A stretch of 64,000 nt of DNA, from the NCBI GenBank assembly GCA_023451825.1, contig JAEXYA010000065.1, forward strand, positions 20,391 through 84,390, written 5' to 3'. This DNA comes from Pseudomonadota bacterium (lineage in GTDB: Bacteria; Pseudomonadota; Alphaproteobacteria; Rhizobiales; Xanthobacteraceae). Below the pieces are notes generated by a model, which was given only the letters and a program-made list of their open reading frames with translations, was not told where the DNA came from and did not search any database. Both the position numbers and the translations under genes were made by a program. Below, one piece after another: positions 56,838 through 64,000 of this stretch; position 1 is the first letter of the stretch, and every line of letters starts with the position of its first letter.

Positions 56838-57006
56838 TCCCTCCCCCAAGCGGCGCAGCCGCGCAGCGGGGAGGGTGGATCGAAGCGAGCGTTCAGCGAG
56901 CTTCGAGACGGGTGGGGTGTCTCCCCAAACTCCGACGTCACGTGGGGATAGACCCCACCCCCGCCTATCGGCGGACCCTCCCCATTCGCTTCGCTCCGGG
57001 GAGGGA
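56838..57006. repeat. GGGGAGGG-type repeat, long copy
   Basis: Begins TCCCTCCCCCAAGCGGCGCA and ends CTTCGCTCCGGGGAGGGAGA; the middle holds GGTGGGGTGT and GACCCCACCC arms. Counterpart of 34777-34931. Between the convergent monooxygenase and cupin 2 genes. Confidence 0.7.
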
Positions 57007-57029
57007 GATCACTTCCGCCTTCGCTTGAA

Positions 57030-57488
57030 TTAAGCCCCCGGAGGCGGCGGCAGGAAGTGGATGTTGTATTCGGCAGCCAGCGCCACCACGTCCTCGGGTT
57101 TCTGTTCCTTCATGTTGTGGATCGCCCAGAACAGGTCATAGAGCCGGCGCGACGGCGACACCCAGAACAGCACTTTTGCATTCTGATCCGACTTGTTGAA
57201 GATCCCGTGCGGAATGCCGCGGGCGAGACGCACGAGGTCGCCCGGCGTTGCCGAGGTCTCATTGCCGTCGAGGAAGAAATCGAGCTTGCCTTCGAGGATG
57301 TAAAGATATTCGTCCTGGTCCGGATGGATATGCGGCGGCACGAAAGTGCCGGGCGGGAAGGTGGCGTGCCACGAGAACGAATCCTCGGTGACGTTCTTCG
57401 GCACATAGGTCTGGCCGAGGATGCTCCAGCTGATGCCCTGCATGCCTTCATTGGCACGGGTGATGCCGGCGGATTCGGATTTGGTCAT
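57030..57488 (-). CDS. Small cupin protein (copy 2)
   Basis: 152 residues from the ATG giving MTKSESAGITRANEGMQG (AAGGAAAC upstream); the longer open frame runs into a repeat. One cupin domain with FVPPHIHPDQDEYLYILEG and LARGIPHGIFNKSD as metal-ligand motifs. Close paralogue of cupin 1 at 49484, including the C-terminal FWVSPSRRLYDLF ... HFLPP. Downstream of livF, separated by a family A repeat. Function unknown. Confidence 0.85.
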   Translation of the reverse strand: MTKSESAGITRANEGMQGISWSILGQTYVPKNVTEDSFSWHATFPPGTFVPPHIHPDQDEYLYILEGKLDFFLDGNETSATPGDLVRLARGIPHGIFNKSDQNAKVLFWVSPSRRLYDLFWAIHNMKEQKPEDVVALAAEYNIHFLPPPPGA

Positions 57489-57523
57489 GCTTGTTTCCTT
57501 TCGTAATACGCAGAATGATGACC

Positions 57524-57607
57524 CGTCATTGCGAGCGCAGCGAAGCAATCCAGAAGCCGCAAGACAAGACTGGATTGCTTCGTCGCAAGGGCTCCTCGCA
57601 ATGACGG
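57524..57607. repeat. Dispersed palindromic repeat, family A copy 6
   Basis: Arms CGTCATTGCGAGCGCAGCGA and GGGCTCCTCGCAATGACGG with the inner AGCAATCCAG / CTGGATTGCT. Between livF and cupin 2. Confidence 0.8.
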
Positions 57608-57616
57608 TTACTATTC

Positions 57617-58314
57617 TCAAACATGCAGGAACCGATCCTTCACGGTGGGATCGCTCCTCAATTGCTCGGACGTTCCCGTCCACACGACGCGGCCCTTTTC
57701 GATCACCACATGGCGATCCGCGAAAGCCGCCAGCGCATCGACATTCTTGTCGATCACCAGAATGGACTGCTTTTCCGCCTTGAGCTTCTTCAGGCAATTC
57801 CAGATCTCGAGCCGGATCAGCGGCGCAAGACCTTCGGTCGCTTCATCGAGAATGAGCAGCTTTGGATTGGTCATCAGCGCGCGGCCGACGGCGAGCATCT
57901 GCTGCTCTCCGCCCGAAAGCTGCGTGCCGAGATTGCTGCGGCGCTCCTTCAGCCGTGGAAACAGCTCATAGATCTTGTCGAGCGTCCAGCGCGCCGGCGG
58001 ATGCCGCACGGCAGCCGTCGCGATCAGGTTTTCCTCCACCGTCAGCGTCGGAAAAATCTGTCGCCCTTCGGGGACGAGGCCAATGCCGGCCTGCGCGATG
58101 CGATAGGAGGGCTGCCCGGCCATCGGCTTGTTATCGAAAGTGATGCTGCCGCCGCTCGGATGCAGCAGCCCCATGATGGCGTTGATGGTGGTGGTCTTGC
58201 CCATGCCGTTGCGGCCGAGCAGGGTCACGACCTCGCCGGCATTGATATGCAGCGAGATATCGAACAGTACTTTGGCCGCGCCGTAGGCGGCCTGCAGGTT
58301 GGAAACGGCGAGCA

Positions 58315-58315
<1 letters not shown>
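57617..58315 (-). CDS. Branched-chain amino acid/aromatic acid ABC transporter ATP-binding protein (LivF type)
   Basis: 232 residues. Walker A LLGRNGMGKTTTINAIMG, signature LSGGEQQMLAVGRALMTNP, Walker B LLILDEATEGLAP; the typical LivF length. Overlaps the livG stop by one base. Part of SBP-LivH-LivM-LivG-LivF. Systems of this type also import aromatic acids in Rhodopseudomonas and relatives. Confidence 0.92.
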
Positions 58316-59063
<748 letters not shown>

Positions 59064-59067
<4 letters not shown>

Positions 59068-60047
59068 GGCTTGCCTCCGAACAGGCCGTTGATGCCGCCG
59101 CGGACGAACAGCACGATCAAGATGAGGATCGGGCCAAAAATCATCGCCCAGTGTTCGGTGTAATGCGACAGGATATCGGCCAGCAGCGTGAAGACCGCAG
59201 CGCCGAGGATCGCGCCATGCAGCGAGCCGAGCCCGCCAAGCACGAGCACAAAAATCAGTTCGCCGGAGCGCTGCCAGGCGGTGTAAGCGGGGCTGACGAA
59301 TTCGGTCTGGTTGGCGAGCAGGAAGCCCGAGATGCCGGCAATCAGGCCGGCAATCACATAGGCCGTGAGCTGATAGCGATAGGGGGCAAAGCCGATCGCT
59401 TCCATGCGCACCGGATTCTCGCGGATGCCGCGCAGCACGCGGCCGAAGCGCGAGGCGACCACGGCGCGCAGCAGGATGTAGGCGCCGAGCAACGTGCCGA
59501 AGGCGACATAATACATCGCCAGATCGTTCTTCAGGAATCTTGAGCCGAAAAACGTGCTGCGTGCGGCAAGCGTGAGGCCGTCGTCGCCGCCATAGGCCGC
59601 GAGTGATGTGGTGAGGAAGAACAACATCTGGCCGAAGGCCAGCGTGATCATGATGAAATAGACGCCCTTGGTCCGCAGCGAGATCGCGCCGGTGACCAGT
59701 GCGAAGATGACCGACGTGGCGATCACCGCTGCGAGCTGGACGAAACCATCGGTGATGCCATGGCTCGCCAGGATCGCAACGCTATAGGCGCCGAGGCCGA
59801 TGAACGCGGCATGGCCGAAGGAGATCATCGCGCCATAGCCGATCAACAGATCGAGCGACATGGCGCCGAGGGCGAGGATCATGATGCGGGTGACGACGGC
59901 CAACACATAGCTCTGCGGTCCCAACAGCAGCGCCAGTGGCACGGCGGCGAAAGCGGCGAAGATCAGCACCGGCAGGATCAGCGCACGGCCCATGCGGGGC
60001 GGCGCGGCGAGGGCCGGGGCGGCGTCGAGATCGACGAGATTGTTCAT
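59064..60047 (-). CDS. ABC transporter permease (LivM type)
   Basis: 327 residues with about eight to ten membrane segments. LivM hallmarks: LDLLIGYGAMISFGHAAFIG, and AYVIAGLIAGISGFLLANQ. Inner-membrane half of the transport channel, paired with LivH. GGGAGCC ribosome site. Thirteen bases after livH. Confidence 0.92.
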
Positions 60048-60060
60048 GGATTGGCTCCCG

Positions 60061-60981
60061 TTACTTCTTGGCCGGGAACAGGCCGGAGGGCCGGAAGAAC
60101 AGCACGGCAGCCATCAGGATATAGATCAGCATCGGCGCCACCGCGCGGCCGGTCTGGCTCGCCGCGGAGGGATCGAGCAGCGCGCGCAGTAGCACCGGCG
60201 CAAAGAAACGCCCGAGCGTATCGACGAGGCCGATCAGCAGCGCTGCGATGAAGGCGCCGCGGATCGAGCCGATGCCGCCGATCACGATGACCACGAAAGC
60301 GAGGATCAGCACATTGTCGCCCATGCCGGGCTCCACGGACAGGATCGGCGCGATCATGGCCCCGGCAAAGCCGGCCAGCATGGCGCCGACACCGAACACG
60401 ATGGTGAAGAGCAGGCGGATATTGATGCCGAGCGCGGAGACCATGGCCGCATTGCTGGCGCCGGCGCGGATCAGCATGCCGAGCTTGGTGCGGTTGACGA
60501 CCACATAGAGCGCGATGCCGACGAGAATGCCGACGGCGATGATGACGAGGCGCCACACAGGATAGAGCAGGCCGTCGGTGATCTCGACGGCGCCGGACAG
60601 GGCATCGGGGATCGGCACATTGAGCGGCGCGGCACCCCAGACATATTTGACGGCCTGGTTGAGGAAGATGATGACGCCGAAGGTGGCCAGCACCTGATCG
60701 AGATGGTCGCGATCATAGAGGTGCCGGAAGATCAGAAGCTCCAGCACCAGGCCGAAGACCAGCGCGGCGGGCAGCGCCAGCGCGAGGCCGGTGAAGAAGC
60801 TGCCGGTCATGGCGGTGAAGGCGGCGACGAAATAGGCGCCGACCATGTACTGCACGCCATGGGCGAGATTGATGAAATCCATCACGCCAAACACCAGCGT
60901 CAGGCCGGCGGCGATCAGGAACAGGATCAGCCCGAACTGCAGGCCGTTGAGCACCTGGACGAGGGCGAGGGTGATGGTCAT
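60061..60981 (-). CDS. ABC transporter permease (LivH type)
   Basis: 306 residues with about eight membrane segments; starts LALVQVLNGLQFGLILFLIA, and carries the LivH-typical GVMDFINLAHGVQYMVGAY. Encoded between the substrate-binding protein and livM. A palindromic repeat separates it from the binding-protein gene. Confidence 0.92.
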   Translation of the reverse strand: MTITLALVQVLNGLQFGLILFLIAAGLTLVFGVMDFINLAHGVQYMVGAYFVAAFTAMTGSFFTGLALALPAALVFGLVLELLIFRHLYDRDHLDQVLATFGVIIFLNQAVKYVWGAAPLNVPIPDALSGAVEITDGLLYPVWRLVIIAVGILVGIALYVVVNRTKLGMLIRAGASNAAMVSALGINIRLLFTIVFGVGAMLAGFAGAMIAPILSVEPGMGDNVLILAFVVIVIGGIGSIRGAFIAALLIGLVDTLGRFFAPVLLRALLDPSAASQTGRAVAPMLIYILMAAVLFFRPSGLFPAKK

Positions 60982-61020
60982 TTCGAGCGATACTTACGGT
61001 TCGAGGCATTGCCGAAGTGT

Positions 61021-61142
61021 GTCGTCCCGGCGAACGCCGGGACCCATACCCTCCGAAGCAATAATTAAAACGCCATCGTCGTAACTCAGCGTTTCAACCA
61101 CGTCGTCGGAGGCTATGGGTCCCGGCGTCCGCCGGGACGACG
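61021..61142. repeat. Palindromic repeat GTCCCGGCG-AACGCC-GGGAC type
   Basis: Two hairpins, GTCCCGGCGAACGCCGGGAC and GTCCCGGCGTCCGCCGGGAC, in opposite orientation around a short middle. It lies between the substrate-binding-protein gene and livH, where it could reduce downstream expression relative to the binding protein. Confidence 0.75.
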
Positions 61143-61147
61143 AGAGA

Positions 61148-62323
61148 TCACTGCGCTGCGCAGTCCTTCGCATAGCGGTCGGCGTAGTTCGTAAACACCT
61201 TCTCCGCGATCTCGGTCTGGAACTTGCCGTCGGCGCGCTTGGCGACCTTGGTCAAATAGAAGTCCTGGATCGGATAGCCATTGTTGCTGAACTTGAAGCT
61301 GCCGCGGATCGAGGCGAAGTCGGCCTTCTTCAGCGCCGCGGCCACCTTGGTCTTGTCGGACAGATCGCCCTTCAACGACGCCACCGCGCTGTTGATCAGC
61401 AGTGCTGCGTCATAGGCCTGGAAGGCATAAGTCGCCGGCACGCTGTTATAGGCCTTCTCATATTCCGCCACGAACTTCTTGTTTGCGGCGTTGTCGAGGT
61501 TCGGTGCCCAGTTGGAGCCACCGAACATGCCGAGCGCCGCATCCTGCTGCGCCGGCAGCGTCGATTCATCCACGGTGAAGGTGGAGAGGAACGGGATGCG
61601 GTCGAGCAGGCCGGCCTGCTTGTACTGCTTGACGAGGTTTACGCCCATGCCGCCCGGCATGAAAGTGAGCACGGCATCGGGCTTCATCGATGCGATCTTC
61701 GAGAGCTCGGCCTGGAAGTCGAGCGTGCCGAGTGGCATGTAGCTCTCTTCGATGATGTCGCCCTTGAAGTCCATCTTGACGCCGGCGACAAAATCCTTGC
61801 CCGCCTGATAGTTCGGCGTGATCAGATAGATTTTCTTGTAGCCGCGCTTCTGCGCGACGTTGCCGAGGATCTGGTGGATCTGGTCGTTCTGATACGACGT
61901 CACATAGAAATACGGATTGCACTCCTTGCCCGCATAGGAGGACGGGCCGGCATTCGGAGAGATCAGAAACGTCTTGTTCTCGGTGACCGGCTTGTGGATC
62001 GCCTGCAGGATGTTGGAGAAGATCGGGCCGACCACGAAGTCGACCTTGTCGCGCTCGAGCAGGCCCTTGACCTTGGTGACGGCGACGTCGGGCTTCAATT
62101 CGTCATCGACGACGATGACCTCGACATCCTTGCCGCCCATCTTGCCGCCGAGATCCTTGACGGCGAGGTTGAAGCCGTCGCGCGCCTGCTGGCCGAGCAC
62201 GGCGCCGGCGCCCGACAGCGACACGATCACGCCGACCTTGATCTTCTCTTGCGCGAACGCCGGCATGGCCGTGGTCGCGCTCATCAATGCGGCAAAGGCT
62301 GCCAGTTTGAGATGCTTCTTCAT
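61148..62323 (-). CDS. ABC transporter substrate-binding protein (Liv/aromatic type)
   Basis: 391 residues with a Sec signal peptide (MKKHLKLAAFAALMSATTAM, cleavage near AFA). Periplasmic type I binding protein with KVGVIVSLSGAGAVLGQQAR at the mature start and VEVIVVDDELKPDVAVTKVK. Close to the family that binds aromatic acids as well as amino acids. GGAGGGAGA ribosome site. First gene of the importer. Operators lie about 190 bases upstream in the divergent spacer with MarR. Confidence 0.92.
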   Translation of the reverse strand: MKKHLKLAAFAALMSATTAMPAFAQEKIKVGVIVSLSGAGAVLGQQARDGFNLAVKDLGGKMGGKDVEVIVVDDELKPDVAVTKVKGLLERDKVDFVVGPIFSNILQAIHKPVTENKTFLISPNAGPSSYAGKECNPYFYVTSYQNDQIHQILGNVAQKRGYKKIYLITPNYQAGKDFVAGVKMDFKGDIIEESYMPLGTLDFQAELSKIASMKPDAVLTFMPGGMGVNLVKQYKQAGLLDRIPFLSTFTVDESTLPAQQDAALGMFGGSNWAPNLDNAANKKFVAEYEKAYNSVPATYAFQAYDAALLINSAVASLKGDLSDKTKVAAALKKADFASIRGSFKFSNNGYPIQDFYLTKVAKRADGKFQTEIAEKVFTNYADRYAKDCAAQ

Positions 62324-62509
62324 CTGTGTCTCCCTCCGATCGGCTGCAAAACGCGGCCGAATAAACGCATCAACCCAATCAAGTTGTGTTCTTTTGCCCG
62401 CAGCTTAAGCTGAGCGCGGCTTCCGCCGCAAGCAAAGTCGCTCAGTCTTTGGGCGCATGAACGCCAAGAACGTCGTGAAAGGGACTATGCAAGGGGCAGG
62501 CCAATTTAC

Positions 62510-62521
62510 TTGAAGCTTAAA
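62510..62521. promoter_or_regulatory. MarR-type operator site 6 (divergent spacer)
   Basis: TTGAAGCTTAAA, identical to site 1. It lies in the 356-base divergent spacer between the substrate-binding-protein gene (187 bases away) and the MarR gene (170 bases away), so it could control either or both. Confidence 0.65.
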
Positions 62522-62586
62522 GAATTATTCGAAATCAAGGATTAGCGGTCCTGCGGCGTTTTGGCTTGCGATTGTGTGAAAATTGC

Positions 62587-62598
62587 TTGAAGGTCAAA
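62587..62598. promoter_or_regulatory. MarR-type operator site 7 (degenerate, autoregulatory candidate)
   Basis: TTGAAGGTCAAA, one arm altered, 93 bases upstream of the MarR gene. Fits autoregulation. The rest of the spacer (62324-62509, 62522-62586 and 62599-62679) shows no other element, apart from AGCTTAAGCT at 62402-62411 that is out of phase with the operator. Confidence 0.45.
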
Positions 62599-62679
62599 AG
62601 ATCGCAGTTGCAGCATGACGTTTGTGGATGGACGGTGGCGATAACCGCCATCGGGCGACCGGACTGGTAAGATTGCATC

Positions 62680-63180
62680 ATGATTCTCGACTCCGAGACC
62701 AAGGCTGTCGAACTTCCCGAAGATCACGGCGACGAGCTGCGGCTCTGGCTCCGGCTTCTGACCTGCACCACCCTGATCGAGGGCGAGGTGCGCAGCCGCC
62801 TGCGCGAACGCTTCGATGTCACGCTGCCGCGCTTCGACCTGATGGCGCAGCTCGACAAGGTGCCGGACGGCATGACCCTGTCGGACGTCTCCAAGCGCAT
62901 GATGGTGTCGAACGGCAATGTGACAGGCCTGGTCGAGCGCCTGGTCGAATCCGGCCACGTAGACCGCCGCACCTCGGAGACCGACCGCCGCGTCCAGGTG
63001 ATCCGGCTGACAAAGCTCGGCCGCGCCGAATTTCGCCGCATGGCGGAAGAGCATGAGACCTGGATCTCGGAGATTTTCACCGACCTCACGCCCAAGGATG
63101 TGCGTGAACTGATGCGTCTGCTCGCGAAGACCAAAGGCTCGGCGCAGAAGGCCGGGCAAAAAGCTGCCAAGGCGCCATGA
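62680..63180 (+). CDS. MarR-family transcriptional regulator
   Basis: 166 residues with a winged helix-turn-helix: LMAQLDKVPDGMTLSDVSK, recognition-helix region RMMVSNGNVTGLVERLVESG and wing VDRRTSETDRRVQVIRLT. Likely repressor, released by an aryl-CoA or aromatic acid, by analogy with CouR, BadR and similar proteins. The operators at 37673, 46210, 46456, 51236, 53126, 62510 and 62587 are its probable targets. Its stop overlaps the next gene's start (ATGA). Confidence 0.92.
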   Translation: MILDSETKAVELPEDHGDELRLWLRLLTCTTLIEGEVRSRLRERFDVTLPRFDLMAQLDKVPDGMTLSDVSKRMMVSNGNVTGLVERLVESGHVDRRTSETDRRVQVIRLTKLGRAEFRRMAEEHETWISEIFTDLTPKDVRELMRLLAKTKGSAQKAGQKAAKAP

Positions 63181-63992
63181 CTGCAATTGATCTCGAAGCG
63201 GAATACAACAACCGCGCCCGCGTGCCGCAGAGCGGTGAGCTGATTGCCGGCTGGGCCCGTGATGCCAAAGCCTATCGGGAGCAGGGCAGCGCGCCCCGCG
63301 TCATTTCCTATGGTTCAGGCGAGCGCAACAAGATCGACTATTACGCGGTCGGCGATCACAGCCCGATCGTCGTCTTCATCCATGGCGGCTACTGGCAGGC
63401 GCTCGATGCCTCCTTCTTCAGCCATCTTTCACGCGGTTTGACCCATCACGGCATCAGCGTCGCCATGCCGAGCTACGATCTGTGCCCGCAGGTCGCCGTC
63501 GCCGATATCGTCACGCAGATGCGCGCGGCGGTGCGTGAACTCGCAAAGCTTGGCCGGCCGCTGGTGGTCTCCGGCCATTCCGCCGGTGGCCATCTCGCCG
63601 CCTGCATGCTGGCGACGGACTGGCAGGCGCTCGATCCTGCATTGCCGCAGGACACGGTGAGGGCCGCTTACGCCATTTCCGGCCTGTTCGATCTGTCGCC
63701 TTTGGTGCCGACCTCGATCAACAAGGCGCTGCGGATGGATGATGCCAGCGCGCGGGCAGTGAGCCCGCTATTCGGGCCGGTGCCGAGCCATGGCAGCCTC
63801 GATGCGGTCGTTGGCGATGAGGAAAGTGCGGAGTATTTCCGCCAGAGCCGCAGCATCGTGGATGCCTGGGGCAAGGCGATCCCGACGCGCTACGACACGG
63901 TTCCTAGCGCCAATCATTTCACGGCGATCGCACCGCTGGCGGATGCGGATTCGGTGATGGTGAAGCGGCTGAAGGCGCTGGCGGGGCTGTAG
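63177..63992 (+). CDS. Alpha/beta hydrolase, arylformamidase-like (HGGYW type)
   Basis: 271 residues. Oxyanion motif FIHGGYWQALDASFF (HGGxW, shared with kynurenine formamidases and hormone-sensitive-lipase-like enzymes), nucleophile VVSGHSAGGHLAACML (GxSxG), catalytic Asp region VVGDEESAEYFRQS and His NHFTAI. It would hydrolyse an N-formyl amide or ester of a ring compound. It is translationally coupled to MarR (four-base overlap). An N-formylanthranilate-type substrate would suit the cluster but is speculation. Confidence 0.8.
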   Translation: MTAIDLEAEYNNRARVPQSGELIAGWARDAKAYREQGSAPRVISYGSGERNKIDYYAVGDHSPIVVFIHGGYWQALDASFFSHLSRGLTHHGISVAMPSYDLCPQVAVADIVTQMRAAVRELAKLGRPLVVSGHSAGGHLAACMLATDWQALDPALPQDTVRAAYAISGLFDLSPLVPTSINKALRMDDASARAVSPLFGPVPSHGSLDAVVGDEESAEYFRQSRSIVDAWGKAIPTRYDTVPSANHFTAIAPLADADSVMVKRLKALAGL

Positions 63993-64000
63993 TTCAACAG

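Noticed and set aside
49484..57488. Salicylate to gentisyl-CoA to gentisate route with the cupins as gentisate dioxygenase
   Set aside because: The cupins are about 150 residues with one domain, whereas gentisate dioxygenases are about 350 residues with two; no maleylpyruvate isomerase or hydrolase genes are present.
20874..57607. Family A repeats considered as CRISPR or insertion-sequence ends
   Set aside because: Copies are isolated, kilobases apart, with internal variable loops and no spacers, target duplications or transposase gene.
62402..62411. AGCTTAAGCT palindrome near the substrate-binding-protein gene as another MarR site
   Set aside because: Centre is TTAA rather than the R-Y junction of the operator; the arms do not align with the seven copies.

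Overview
The window reads as a chromosomal segment of a GC-rich alphaproteobacterium of the Bradyrhizobium / Rhodopseudomonas / Tardiphaga group. The signs are the small-protein families (DUF3309, DUF6894, DUF3297, PHA-system protein), EcfG-type general-stress promoters, a pqqABCDE locus, aromatic-CoA catabolic genes with Liv-type transporters, and many short dispersed palindromic repeats of the kind seen in that group. Genus placement is inferred from gene content, not from a search.

Region 1 (1-18.7 kb) is a trehalose / alpha-glucan block. Six genes on the minus strand (glgE, treS-maltokinase fusion, glgB, glgX, treZ, treY) are packed with stop/start overlaps or gaps of a few bases, and malQ plus a GH15 glucosidase/trehalase run divergently. 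Together they cover trehalose to maltose to maltose-1-P to alpha-glucan (TreS-Mak-GlgE-GlgB), and alpha-glucan back to trehalose (GlgX-TreY-TreZ). The divergent glgE/malQ spacer holds a GGAAC-N16-CGTT EcfG-type promoter, and a second perfect copy precedes the DUF3309 gene at the window edge.

Region 2 (18.8-26.4 kb) is oxidative pentose-phosphate metabolism on the minus strand: a transaldolase-glucose-6-phosphate isomerase fusion, gnd, zwf, pgl, gntK and a Cof-type HAD phosphatase.

Region 3 (26.6-37.6 kb) holds pqqA-B-C-D-E with a proline-iminopeptidase-like gene overlapping pqqE. A promoter and an attenuator-like hairpin flank pqqA. Nearby are a secreted PQQ-type sugar dehydrogenase and a diheme cytochrome c that probably use the cofactor, then an amidase, a glutathione peroxidase and DUF3297. 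A 720-base gene-free stretch (34.8-35.5 kb) is only partly explained.

Region 4 (37.7-64.0 kb) is the most interesting part. It is an aerobic CoA-linked aromatic-acid degradation cluster: acyl-CoA ligase, a 783-residue flavin monooxygenase/Old-Yellow-Enzyme fusion of the 2-aminobenzoyl-CoA monooxygenase/reductase (salicylyl-CoA 5-hydroxylase-like) type, two acyl-CoA dehydrogenases, enoyl-CoA hydratase, SDR, 3-hydroxyacyl-CoA dehydrogenase, two further flavoprotein monooxygenases, hydrolases, two paralogous cupins, two ABC transporters, one AraC and one MarR regulator. Seven copies of a 12-bp palindromic element (consensus close to TTTARR-YYTAAA) sit 44-93 bases upstream of the first genes of most transcription units, or in the SBP/MarR divergent spacer. 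I read these as a MarR-controlled regulon spanning 25 kb. A separate pair of direct repeats between cupin 1 and the AraC gene may be the AraC site. The substrate is not proven; an anthranilate-like (2-aminobenzoate) compound is the best-supported guess.

No tRNA, rRNA, CRISPR array, integrase or transposase was seen.
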